Source: Elusimicrobiales bacterium
GTDB taxonomy: Bacteria > Elusimicrobiota > Elusimicrobia > Elusimicrobiales > UBA9959
DNA length: 47,517 nt
Assembly: GCA_024681855.1 (NCBI GenBank)
Contig: JAILAB010000031.1
Coordinates: 1 to 47,517 of the forward strand
Direction of reading: 5' to 3'
Part shown: one piece after another, positions 16,759 to 25,057 of the stretch
How the letters are laid out: each line of letters starts with the position of its first letter
How positions within the stretch are numbered: the first letter of the stretch is position 1
Translations under genes and position numbers: made by a program
Notes under the pieces: generated by a model
Seen by the model: the letters and a program-made list of their open reading frames with translations, nothing else
Databases searched by the model: none
What the model was told of the DNA's origin: nothing

Positions 16759-17241
16759 ATGTTAAGTTTTTTCAGAGTAGATGACAGGCTTGTTCACGGC
16801 CAGGTGGTAGAGGGGTGGATTCCTGCTTTTGGCATTCAGGCTCTGGCTGTCATTTCTGATGAAATATCTGCGGATTTGCTGCGGCAGAAGCTTATAGAAT
16901 TTGCTGTTCCCGCAGGCATAGAAATTAAATTCATATCATTGGCAGATGCCCCTAAGGAGCTTGCGGCAATTGATTCTTCCCCGCTTAAGACTATGGTTCT
17001 CATGCCAAGCATGGCTGAGCCGGAAGCCATGGTAAGGGCTGGCATAAAAATCTCATCGCTTAATATAGGCGGCCTGCTTTATTCCGCTTGCCGCGGCCTT
17101 TCCAAAGGACAGCATCTTCCTGTGTCAGATAAAGAAAAAGAAGGCATGAAGTTTCTTTCCATGAATGGCGTTGTTTTTGACGGACGGGGAGTTCCTTCTG
17201 ATATTTCCCTTGATATGCTGGAGCTTGCCGGATTGAAATGA
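16759..17241 (+). CDS. PTS mannose-family EIIB component
   Basis: The 160-residue protein carries the EIIB active-site motif VDDRLVHGQV with the phosphorylated His13. It takes phosphate from EIIA and transfers it to the sugar carried by EIIC-EIID. Length and fold match stand-alone EIIB domains of mannose-family systems; the sugar specificity cannot be assigned. It starts two bases after the EIIA stop codon, and its end overlaps the EIIC-EIID start by four bases. Confidence 0.93.
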   Translation: MLSFFRVDDRLVHGQVVEGWIPAFGIQALAVISDEISADLLRQKLIEFAVPAGIEIKFISLADAPKELAAIDSSPLKTMVLMPSMAEPEAMVRAGIKISSLNIGGLLYSACRGLSKGQHLPVSDKEKEGMKFLSMNGVVFDGRGVPSDISLDMLELAGLK

Positions 17242-18812
17242 CGCAATTTACGCAAATATTGCTTTCAGGACTGATTTCCGGCATTCTAGTGCTGGATTCA
17301 GTGCAAGTTTGCCAGTTTCTTTTTTCCAGACCATTCTTCGCAGGCATTATTTTAGGCCTTGCAAATGGCTGTCTTATAGAAGGCGCGGTTATGGGCCTTC
17401 TTTTTGATTTGCTTTATTCTTTTGCTATACCGGTGGGAGGAAGCATCCCGCCCAATGGCCTTGCCGGCATTGCGGCTGCTTCCATTGCCTTCGGCTCTGC
17501 CGGTTTCAGCGAGCCAATGGCTTTCTTTTATGGAATGCTCTTTGCCTGGCTTTATTCTCTTGCAGACAATAAGATACGCATAATTCGATCGTCATGGAAT
17601 TTGCCTTTTGCTGAAAAGATTTCTCATGGCTTCGTATCTTTTAAAATTTTGTTTTTGCGCTCATTTGCCGCTGATTTTCTTGTAATTGCGCTTATGGCTG
17701 TTATAGCCGGGGCGCTAGCTATGCTCATATCCTTCTGCATTCCTCATATTGCATTTATTGAAAACGGGGCCCGGTTTGCTTATTCATTTGTTCCTGTTCT
17801 TGGCATTTCTTCGCTATATTTTCATTTTAAAAGAAATATTCTTGCTCTTTCCGTAAGAAAATCAAACTTTGCAGATGCTAAGGCATCTGACAGCGTATGC
17901 GGTGCCGGTTGTGGCGGACAGTCTGGGAAAAAAAATGAATCTCAGTCAGCTTTGTCTATAGATGACTCAGATAAAAAAATGCTTTCCGCAGTATTCCGCC
18001 GCCTTTTTTTTATACAAGCGGGCTGGAATTATGAGCGTTTTCAAAATTTCGGCTTTTTGTATGCCATGATGCCTTTTATTGAAAAAATATATCCTGATCC
18101 TGTAAAAAGAAAGGCCGCCATGCTGCGCAATTTTCAAATGGTTAATACTCATCCCGTGATGGCTTCGCTGCTTGCAGGTGTTGTAGCCAGGCTTGAAGAA
18201 AATTTTTCAGCAGGAAAAATCTCATTGCAGAGGCTTTCAGCATTAAAGCAGTCTGTTTCTGCTGCAGCCGCAGCCGCAGGGGACAGATTTTTTTGGGCCA
18301 GGCTTAAGCCAATAGCTCTTCAGCTTGGCATTTTTGCATGGCTTCTTGCCGGATATGCTGGCTGGCTTTTTAATTTCCAAGAGATTTATTCCAAGCCATC
18401 GGCTGCCGTGCTTATTGCGGGCCCTATTGTTTCCATAGCTGTTTATTCTTTTTTTGCAGTGAGCATGCGCTGGAATGCTCTAAAAGCAGGATATTATGGC
18501 CAGGAAAATAATCTTTTCGGTTTGTCGTCCCTTCCTCTGGAAAAGTATATGCGCAGGGCCGATTTGTCCGGTTTTTTCTTTTCAGTTGCTCTAATCATAG
18601 AAATGTTTGCTTTTTTCTTTGTAAAGAACAGTGCTATGGGCACTGGCAAAAATTTAGTGTTAATAATGTTTGTTTTAATGGTTTTAGCTTTATTTTCTGG
18701 CCGTCTTTTAGTGTCGCGCGGAATAGGAATGCATAAAGCCGCAGCAGTTTTGCTTTTAGCGGCTATTGTTTTTTCCGCTGCCGGAGTTCCGCTTGTCGCA
18801 TTTTGCTTATGA
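17238..18812 (+). CDS. Fused PTS mannose-family EIIC-EIID membrane protein
   Basis: The 524-residue protein joins two components that are normally separate. Residues 1-200 look like EIIC: many hydrophobic helices and PVGGSIPPNGLAG, the conserved EIIC loop. Residues 205-240 form a hydrophilic linker with Cys, Gly and Ser. From about residue 247 the sequence is EIID-like: FFIQAGWNYERFQNFGF and NTHPVMASLLAGVVARLEE are typical EIID motifs, followed by membrane helices. The frame is open throughout. It would form the sugar-translocating channel. The fusion fixes EIIC:EIID at 1:1. Its last four bases (ATGA) overlap the HPr start. Confidence 0.9.
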   Translation: MTQFTQILLSGLISGILVLDSVQVCQFLFSRPFFAGIILGLANGCLIEGAVMGLLFDLLYSFAIPVGGSIPPNGLAGIAAASIAFGSAGFSEPMAFFYGMLFAWLYSLADNKIRIIRSSWNLPFAEKISHGFVSFKILFLRSFAADFLVIALMAVIAGALAMLISFCIPHIAFIENGARFAYSFVPVLGISSLYFHFKRNILALSVRKSNFADAKASDSVCGAGCGGQSGKKNESQSALSIDDSDKKMLSAVFRRLFFIQAGWNYERFQNFGFLYAMMPFIEKIYPDPVKRKAAMLRNFQMVNTHPVMASLLAGVVARLEENFSAGKISLQRLSALKQSVSAAAAAAGDRFFWARLKPIALQLGIFAWLLAGYAGWLFNFQEIYSKPSAAVLIAGPIVSIAVYSFFAVSMRWNALKAGYYGQENNLFGLSSLPLEKYMRRADLSGFFFSVALIIEMFAFFFVKNSAMGTGKNLVLIMFVLMVLALFSGRLLVSRGIGMHKAAAVLLLAAIVFSAAGVPLVAFCL

Positions 18813-19078
18813 TTAAAAAAAATATTAAGGTTGTGAATGAGCTTGGCATACATGCCCGCCCAGCTGGGATGATAGTTAATACCGCATCATCTTTCCCTTG
18901 TGAAGTTTGGCTGGAGAACGAAGACGGCATGAATGTGAATGCAAAAAGCATTATGGGAGTAATGATGCTTGCCGCCGCCTGCGGCTCTAATCTTCTTTTA
19001 ACCGCTAATGGAGGAAAAGAGGAAGATGCGGTTAAAGCTATAGAGAAACTTTTTGCTGATAAATTTGATGAGGACTGA
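18809..19078 (+). CDS. ptsH: Phosphocarrier protein HPr
   Basis: The 89-residue protein is HPr. With the ATG at 18809 the phosphocarrier His falls exactly at residue 15 (GIHARPA). The HPrK target Ser is Ser47 in NAKSIMGVMML. A longer reading from a TTG at 18803 adds two residues and shifts His15, so the ATG is preferred. It passes phosphate from EI to EIIA; phosphorylation on Ser by the upstream hprK product would link it to metabolic state. It lies inside the PTS operon with ATGA overlap to EIIC-EIID and 11 bases before EI. Confidence 0.95.
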   Translation: MIKKNIKVVNELGIHARPAGMIVNTASSFPCEVWLENEDGMNVNAKSIMGVMMLAAACGSNLLLTANGGKEEDAVKAIEKLFADKFDED

Positions 19079-19089
19079 TAAGTAAATTT

Positions 19090-20829
19090 ATGCTAATCAA
19101 GAAAGGCATAGCAGCCAGTCTGGGCATAGCGATGGGCCCTGCTCTTGTGATAAATAAAGAACAGGGCCGCGCTGAGAAACGCATGCTTACGCCGGAAGAG
19201 GCTCATGCTGAGGTTCATCGCTTTAAAACTGCCGTTGAACAGACTAGAGCTGATCTTAAAGCCATGCGCGATAAAGTGCTTTCCGTGCTTGGCAAAAAGC
19301 ATGCCCGTCTTATTGATGCGCATAATCTTATATTGTCTGATGTTATCATAACGCAAACCATACCTAAAAAAATTCGGGGCAAGCTGATAAATGCAGAATA
19401 TGCCTTGCAGGAAGCTCTTGATAATATAGAAAGACAGTTTGCGAAAATTGATGATGAGTACTTCAGGGAGCGGCGCTTTGATTTTATTGATGTGTTTAAG
19501 AAAATAGCGTCTCATCTTGCATCCGCTGAAAAAGCCTCATCTGAGAATATATCCGAGCCTTCGGTTTTGGTAGCATCTAGCCTTTTCCCTTCTGACACTA
19601 TGGCTTTTAGGGAAAATAAAAGTGTGCTTGGATTCTGCACGGATTTAGGATCAAAAGCCAGCCATACTGCTATTTTTGCTCAAAGCGCCGGATTGCCGGC
19701 AGTGGTCGGTCTTGTGGATATTTCCTCTCAGCTGCGCACAGGCGATTATATTATCGCAGATGGGGAACAAGGCATTGTTATTGTTAATCCAAGTGCCGCA
19801 ATAATAAACAAATATAAAGCCCGCAAGGCTGAACTGGAAAAGGAAGAAGCTCTTTTTAGCCGCCTTAAAGATCTTCCTGCTGTTACCGTTGATGGCCATA
19901 AGGTTAATGTTTTTCTTAATCTTGATGCAGAAGGCTCTCCCTTTAAATGGAAGCGTCTTAAGGCCGGAGGCATAGGCCTTTGCCGTACGGAAGGCCTTTT
20001 TATGAACCGCTCCATTCTGCCATCTGAAGATGAACAGTATGAAAAATATCTTGAGCTGGCTAAAGCCTATTCCGGCTGCCCGGTTATTATCCGCACGGCA
20101 GACATAGGCGGGGACAGGGCAACTAAGCTTGGAATAAAAGGCCTTCATGATGAAAGAAATCCTTTTATGGGGTTCCGGGGCATAAGGCTATTTCTTAAAT
20201 ACCCGGAGCTTCTTAAAACTCAGCTGAGGGCTTTGTTCCGCGCAAACATAAAGGGAAATATTTCCATAATGATCCCTATGGTCACTTCTTATAATGAAGT
20301 GGAAGCTTTTCGCCAGATTGCTGATTCAGCGATAGCAGAGCTTGCCGCGGAAGGCAGGCCGGCAAAGCCATGCAGGCTTGGGATAATGATTGAAATCCCT
20401 TCTGCCGCTCTTATAGTGGATCAGCTTCTTTCCCTTGTTGATTTTATTTCCGTTGGCACAAATGATCTTATACAGTATTCATTGGCTGTAGACAGGGTTA
20501 ACCAGTATGTTTCTTCTCTTTACGAGCCTTTTCACCCGGCCGTGCTAAGGCTGCTGCATCTGATTACGGAAGCTGCCAAAAGATGCGGCAAGGAAGTTAG
20601 CATTTGCGGCGAAATGGCCTCAGATCCTGAAGCTGCCGCATTTTTGGTCGGAATTGGCGTTGACACGCTTTCTGTTACGCCTAAGATGTTTTTGCGAATA
20701 AAGAATGCCGTAAGAAAGCTGAATTTCAAGACTTCCGCCGCAATGGCATTGTCTGCCTTGGATTTGCCAAGCGCAAAGAAGGTTAGAGCTTTATTTGATA
20801 GGGAAAACAGTACACATTCTAAATTATGA
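19090..20829 (+). CDS. ptsI: PTS enzyme I (phosphoenolpyruvate-protein phosphotransferase)
   Basis: The 579-residue protein is EI at full family length. The phosphorylated His192 lies in GSKASHTAIFAQ. The C-terminal PEP-binding barrel shows GGIGLCRTEGLFM, IRTADIGGDR, NPFMGFRGIRLF, GTNDLIQYSLAVDR and the catalytic Cys block SICGEMASDP. It transfers phosphate from PEP to HPr. It is the last PTS gene; its TGA overlaps the lepA ATG, so energy-coupling and translation genes are translationally coupled here. Confidence 0.95.
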   Translation: MLIKKGIAASLGIAMGPALVINKEQGRAEKRMLTPEEAHAEVHRFKTAVEQTRADLKAMRDKVLSVLGKKHARLIDAHNLILSDVIITQTIPKKIRGKLINAEYALQEALDNIERQFAKIDDEYFRERRFDFIDVFKKIASHLASAEKASSENISEPSVLVASSLFPSDTMAFRENKSVLGFCTDLGSKASHTAIFAQSAGLPAVVGLVDISSQLRTGDYIIADGEQGIVIVNPSAAIINKYKARKAELEKEEALFSRLKDLPAVTVDGHKVNVFLNLDAEGSPFKWKRLKAGGIGLCRTEGLFMNRSILPSEDEQYEKYLELAKAYSGCPVIIRTADIGGDRATKLGIKGLHDERNPFMGFRGIRLFLKYPELLKTQLRALFRANIKGNISIMIPMVTSYNEVEAFRQIADSAIAELAAEGRPAKPCRLGIMIEIPSAALIVDQLLSLVDFISVGTNDLIQYSLAVDRVNQYVSSLYEPFHPAVLRLLHLITEAAKRCGKEVSICGEMASDPEAAAFLVGIGVDTLSVTPKMFLRIKNAVRKLNFKTSAAMALSALDLPSAKKVRALFDRENSTHSKL

Positions 20830-22637
20830 ACATAAGAAATTTTTGCATAATAGCTCACATAGACCATGGCAAGTCAACTCTTGCTGACCGTTTTCTGCGC
20901 CTTACGGAAACAGTTCCTGACAGGCAGATGAAAGAGCAGTTCCTGGATGGCATGGAACTGGAAAGAGAGCGTGGGATAACCATAAAGGCAAAAGCCGTAA
21001 GGATGATTTACAGGAGCGAAGCGGATGGCCAGGAATATATAATGAATCTTATAGACACTCCCGGACATGTGGACTTTTCCTATGAGGTTTCCCGTGCCAT
21101 GGCCGCCTGCGAAGGCGCAATACTGCTTGTGGATGCTTCGCAAGGAGTTGAGGCGCAAACACTTGCGCATGCGCATTTGGCCCAGTCTTTGGGCCTTACC
21201 ATAATACCAGTAATAAACAAAATTGATCTTGCTTCCGCAGATCCTGATGCCACTGAAGAACAGATATGGGAAGTTCTGAAAGATCCTGTAGAGGCAACGC
21301 GCATTTCCGCTAAAGATGGCCGTGGAGCCAAGGAAGTGCTGGAACGCATAATACGCGAAGTTCCTCCGCCTTCAGGCAGCCCGGATAAGCCTTTGCGCGC
21401 TTTGGTTTTTGATTCTTTTTATGATTCTTATAAGGGAGTAATAATATATACCCGCATAGTTGACGGGAAAATAAGCACAGGCAAGAACATAACATTTTAT
21501 TCCAATGGAAAGTCTTATAAAATAGAAGAAATAGGCACGCTAAGCCCTAAGCTGATAAAGGGCAATTCTCTCCAGGCGGGAGAAGCCGGATATATAGTTG
21601 CGGGAATAAAGGACATTCATGAAATAAAAATGGGAGATACCATTTTTGAAAAGGATAAGCCGGAAAATGAGCCCCTGCCCGGATACCAGGAAGTGCATCC
21701 TGTGGTGTATGCCGGCTTTTATCCGGTAAACACTACTGAATACACGCAGCTTAAAACGGCCATAGAAAAGCTGAACCTTACTGATTCATCTTTCACTTTT
21801 CAGGGAGAAACCTCTAAAGCGCTTGGTTTTGGTTTCCGCCTTGGCTTTATGGGGCTTCTTCATCTTGATATAATCAAGGAGCGCATTGAGAGGGAATTTG
21901 ACATTCCTCTCATAGTCACTAATCCCAATGTCATTTATAAGGTTAAGGCCAGGGGCAAGGATTTCAATCCTGGCGAGTATAAAGATGTCAATAACCCGGC
22001 AGATTTCCCTTATCATGGCGATATAGTTGAGGTAATGGAGCCTTATGTGCGCGCCCGCATAATAGCGCCGCAGACATATATGGAAGGCATAATGAATCTT
22101 CTTAAGGAAAAAAGAGGAGAGCATTTAAGCATAGAGTATATTTCTTCAACCAGGGTAATAGTGGAATATATGCTGCCGCTTTCAGAAATTATAATGGATT
22201 TTTATGACAGGCTTAAGTCTGTCTCTAAAGGCTATGCTTCTTTTGACTATAATTCAACGGAATATAAGCCTTCCGATATGGTTAAGGTTGAAATGCTGCT
22301 TCATGGCGAAACAGTGGATGCCCTTTCTTATATATCTCATCGCAGCAAGGCTTTGGCCAGTTCCCGAAGCTTATGCGAAAAACTGAAACAGCTTATACCT
22401 AAGCATATGTTTGAGATTGCCATACAGGCTCAAGTTAACGGGCGCATAATAGCGCGCGAAACTTTAGGCGCTCAGCGCAAAGATGTTCTTGCCAAATGCT
22501 ATGGCGGAGACATAACCAGAAAACGAAAGCTGCTTGAAAAACAGAAAGAAGGCAAAAGGCGCATGAAACTTATGGGTTCCGTGGAAATACCGCAGGAAGC
22601 TTTCATGTCATTGCTGAAAATAAGCCAGGGAAAATAA
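20826..22637 (+). CDS. lepA: Elongation factor 4 (LepA), back-translocating GTPase
   Basis: The 603-residue protein is full-length LepA. G1 is AHIDHGKSTLADR near the N terminus, G2/G3 are ERGITIKAK and DTPGHVDFSYEV, and G4 is NKIDL. The LepA-specific C-terminal domain includes ISHRSKALASSR and GGDITRKRKLLEKQKEGK. It acts on stalled or mistranslocated ribosomes. It overlaps the EI stop codon by four bases and precedes signal peptidase I by 25 bases, an order (lepA-lepB) known from enterobacteria. Confidence 0.96.
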   Translation: MNIRNFCIIAHIDHGKSTLADRFLRLTETVPDRQMKEQFLDGMELERERGITIKAKAVRMIYRSEADGQEYIMNLIDTPGHVDFSYEVSRAMAACEGAILLVDASQGVEAQTLAHAHLAQSLGLTIIPVINKIDLASADPDATEEQIWEVLKDPVEATRISAKDGRGAKEVLERIIREVPPPSGSPDKPLRALVFDSFYDSYKGVIIYTRIVDGKISTGKNITFYSNGKSYKIEEIGTLSPKLIKGNSLQAGEAGYIVAGIKDIHEIKMGDTIFEKDKPENEPLPGYQEVHPVVYAGFYPVNTTEYTQLKTAIEKLNLTDSSFTFQGETSKALGFGFRLGFMGLLHLDIIKERIEREFDIPLIVTNPNVIYKVKARGKDFNPGEYKDVNNPADFPYHGDIVEVMEPYVRARIIAPQTYMEGIMNLLKEKRGEHLSIEYISSTRVIVEYMLPLSEIIMDFYDRLKSVSKGYASFDYNSTEYKPSDMVKVEMLLHGETVDALSYISHRSKALASSRSLCEKLKQLIPKHMFEIAIQAQVNGRIIARETLGAQRKDVLAKCYGGDITRKRKLLEKQKEGKRRMKLMGSVEIPQEAFMSLLKISQGK

Positions 22638-22662
22638 TAAAATATCTATTTAGGAGAACATT

Positions 22663-23661
22663 ATGGAAGAAAAGCTTTTTTGGATCGGAATACTGATGGG
22701 CTTGCATCTTTTTGGCACGAATTTGCTGAAAGAAAAGAACAAGCTCAATGAGGATAATAATCTTACTAGAATATGGCATTGCGTTTTTACAGGCCTTGCA
22801 GGCTTTATATTGATGGTTCTTATCGCAGTAAGCTTGGATAACCGCAATGCGGAAGTTTCTACAACCATATTGTTTTCCGGCAGACAGCTGGGATATGGCT
22901 TTTTTGGCATGATTGCCTCTGCCGTTTATTCATGGTTCTTATGGCCTAAAAAAGAAACCGGTTCAAAAAAAGGGATGCTTTCTGTTCTTGCCGGCGACAT
23001 GGAATGGTCTGAAACAATATTCTCTGCCGTTTTGCTGGCGTCCTTCGTGATGTACTTTTTTGTTCAGGCTTTTAAGATTCCATCTTCATCTATGGAAAGA
23101 ACATTCCTTATAGGCGATCATCTTTTTGTGAACAAAATAGTGTATGGCATACGCATCCCTTACACTGATGTTAAGCTGCTAAAATTTTTCAAGGTAAAAC
23201 GCGGAGACATTCTTGTTTTCCGTTTCCCATCTGACGATCCGAAAGAGTTTCAGTGCGGAGGCTATCAGTACGGACGTGATTTCATTAAACGCGTTATTGG
23301 CATTCCCGGAGATAAAGTTGAGGTAAAGGAAGGCAGAGTTTTTGTAAATGACAAAGAGCTGAAAGATGAAAAATATGCTCAGCATGTTGATCCTAACAGA
23401 ATTCCTAAAGAAGAAACAAAGCTTTCCGCGGAAGATTATCAGCAGTATTGGGAGAAACGCAAGTCTGGACAGCTTTTCTCTGAGGCTGTTAGGGATAATT
23501 TCGGGCCTGTTGTAGTGCCTGAGAAAAGTTATATGGTAATGGGCGATAATCGCGACCGTTCCTGTGATTCACGTTATTGGGGCCCTGTTCCGGAAAGCAA
23601 AATCAAAGGCAAGGCCTGGGTTACTTATTGGCCGCCTTCACGCATAGCTTTCCCTGACTGA
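22663..23661 (+). CDS. lepB: Signal peptidase I
   Basis: The 332-residue protein removes signal peptides from secreted proteins. Four hydrophobic segments lie in the first 150 residues, more than in most signal peptidases. The catalytic dyad is Ser143 (PSSSMERT) and Lys209 (RDFIKRVIGIPGD), and the C-terminal signature GDNRDRSCDSRYWG is complete. An insertion of about 60 residues (KYAQHVDP to NFGP) precedes the last motif. A Shine-Dalgarno AGGAG lies upstream. Its proteolysis substrates in this window include the transglutaminase-like and GPQPGH-repeat proteins. Confidence 0.95.
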   Translation: MEEKLFWIGILMGLHLFGTNLLKEKNKLNEDNNLTRIWHCVFTGLAGFILMVLIAVSLDNRNAEVSTTILFSGRQLGYGFFGMIASAVYSWFLWPKKETGSKKGMLSVLAGDMEWSETIFSAVLLASFVMYFFVQAFKIPSSSMERTFLIGDHLFVNKIVYGIRIPYTDVKLLKFFKVKRGDILVFRFPSDDPKEFQCGGYQYGRDFIKRVIGIPGDKVEVKEGRVFVNDKELKDEKYAQHVDPNRIPKEETKLSAEDYQQYWEKRKSGQLFSEAVRDNFGPVVVPEKSYMVMGDNRDRSCDSRYWGPVPESKIKGKAWVTYWPPSRIAFPD

Positions 23662-23681
23662 TTGCTTTGCATTCTTTCTCT

Positions 23682-23703
23682 GCGATGGCGGGCACGCCAT
23701 CGC
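23682..23703 (+). other. Intercistronic hairpin between lepB and the zinc-ribbon gene
   Basis: A perfect 9-bp stem GCGATGGCG / CGCCATCGC closes a GGCA tetraloop. No T-run follows, so it is more likely an mRNA-stability or processing element than a terminator. Confidence 0.55.
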
Positions 23704-23725
23704 TGCTGCTTAAAAAGGAGGACTG

Positions 23726-24457
23726 ATGGATTGCATAAAAACTGCCGATGCTAAACTTCTGCTGGAAATTCAAAAAACTGATTTCCAGCGCAGTCTGTAT
23801 GAGAAAGAGCTGTCATCTGTTCCTGAAAAAATAAAAACTGAAGAAAATGCGTTTGAGAAGGAGAAAGCTGCCTGGCAGGTTTTTGCTGATAAAGTTAAAT
23901 CGCTGCAGCTGAAACAGCGTCAGGCTGAACTGAAAGCGGCGGAAACAGAGCAGACAATAGAAAAATACCAGTTTCAGCTTCATTCGCTGAAAGACAATGC
24001 TGCATATCAGACAATGCTTATGCAGATTGAGAATGCAAAAAAAACAAAGGATGAAGCTGAAACAGCTGCCCTTATGCTTCTTGATGACATAGAATCAGCT
24101 CAAGCGGAAGAAAAAGAAGCAAAGAGAAATCTGTGTGCCTGTGAGCAGAAAATGAAAGACGCTCTGCTTAAGCTTGCGGAGCGAAAAAAACAGCTGGAAG
24201 CATTTATTGCCATAGAGCAGCAGAAGAAAAATTCTCTTGCGGCTAAAATAACAGACAAGAAAATTTTTGAACAGTATGAGACTGTAAGCAGAAAACGGGG
24301 AAGAATAATTTTTGCGGTGAAAGATGACGGCAGCAAACCGTTTTGCCCGAACTGCAATATGTCCCTTACTGCAAATACGGCGGGGCTTATGAGAAAAGCT
24401 GATACTTTCGCCGTATGTCCTGAATGTTTCGCATGGCTTTGCCGTGAAATCGTTTAG
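23726..24457 (+). CDS. Coiled-coil C4-type zinc-ribbon protein (DUF164 family)
   Basis: The 243-residue protein has a long Lys/Glu/Ala-rich coiled coil over residues 10-190 and a C-terminal zinc ribbon with two CxxC pairs: FCPNCNMSL and VCPECFAWL. This is the COG1579/DUF164 arrangement, seen in most diderm genomes; a chlamydial relative (CdsZ) is described, but no common function is settled. It would be cytoplasmic. A Shine-Dalgarno AGGAGG is close to the start. The stop codon is 14-15 bases before the RNase P RNA, so the two are probably on one transcript. Confidence 0.85.
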   Translation: MDCIKTADAKLLLEIQKTDFQRSLYEKELSSVPEKIKTEENAFEKEKAAWQVFADKVKSLQLKQRQAELKAAETEQTIEKYQFQLHSLKDNAAYQTMLMQIENAKKTKDEAETAALMLLDDIESAQAEEKEAKRNLCACEQKMKDALLKLAERKKQLEAFIAIEQQKKNSLAAKITDKKIFEQYETVSRKRGRIIFAVKDDGSKPFCPNCNMSLTANTAGLMRKADTFAVCPECFAWLCREIV

Positions 24458-24471
24458 GCATATTTGGATTT

Positions 24472-24866
24472 GACAGCGGACGGGGAGCCGCTCTTCCGCT
24501 TTTGCGGTTGGGAGGAACTTCCGGACTGCACAGGGCATGAGGCCGGCAAAACCTCTCCCTCCGGGCCTTGTGGCCTGCGGAGTGGCATAAGCCGGGGTTC
24601 CGGGGCAATATCCCCGGGGCATGGAAAGCGCAGCAGAAAACATACCGCCTGCGGGTAACCGCAGGCAAGGGTGAAAAGGTGCGGTAAGAGCGCACCGCGC
24701 CGTACCGTAAGGGCGGTGGCAGTGCAAGCCCCCTCGGCAGCAAGGCCAAGCCGGCGTATGGACTGCCCGTCCGCGCGAAAGCGCAGCGCCAAGTGGGCCG
24801 CAACAGATAAATGGTTCCCAGTCTTCCGCAAGGGAGATTACAGAATCCGGGGTACAGTCCGCTGCC
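24472..24866 (+). ncRNA. rnpB: RNase P RNA (bacterial type A)
   Basis: This is the catalytic RNA that matures tRNA 5' ends. The conserved regions are present in order: GAGGAACTTCCGGACT with CACAGGGCA (CR I), CAGAAAACATACCGCC (CR II), AAGGGTGAAAAGGTGCGGTA then AGAGCGCACCG (CR III), and ACAGAATCCGGGGTA (CR V). The ends are set by P1 pairing: CAGCGGAC at 24474-24481 with GTCCGCTG at 24857-24864. The ~395-base length suits type A. Local GC is higher than the flanks, as expected for a structured RNA. A weak TTGCCG-16-TATTTG lies in the end of the upstream gene; otherwise it depends on read-through. Confidence 0.95.
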
Positions 24867-24936
24867 AATTCTTTCAGAAACCTGTTATTGTTCTGAAATA
24901 AAACGCTTTTTCTGTTTTTTCTCAGCAGGAGAAAAG

Positions 24937-25017
24937 ATGGATTCCCTGTCAGCAATATTCCCTGAAATAAAGAGTTCTGATAATCTGAAAAAAATACTAT
25001 TTTTTTTATTGCTATAA
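24937..25017 (+). CDS. Candidate 26-residue small ORF
   Basis: A Shine-Dalgarno AGGAG at 24927-24931 lies five bases before an ATG. The 26-residue frame ends in a run of Ile, Leu and Phe (KKILFFLLL) and its stop codon overlaps the -10 box of the next gene. It could be a small membrane peptide, a leader peptide for the PLP-enzyme gene, or chance. No homologue is known to me. Confidence 0.22.
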   Translation: MDSLSAIFPEIKSSDNLKKILFFLLL

Positions 25018-25018
25018 T
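25010..25018 (+). promoter_or_regulatory. Extended -10 promoter of the PLP-enzyme gene
   Basis: TGCTATAAT is an extended -10 element without a recognisable -35. Transcription would start near 25025, giving a ~33-base leader with a strong Shine-Dalgarno GGAGG at 25043-25047. Together with rnpB and the small ORF this accounts for the 600 bases between coding genes. Confidence 0.6.
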
Positions 25019-25057
25019 ATAAATAAGATTTAAATATTTTATGGAGGCCTGTTTTAA

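Noticed and set aside
18803-18808. TTG start of HPr at 18803
   Set aside because: The ATG at 18809 gives the canonical His15 and the standard ATGA overlap.
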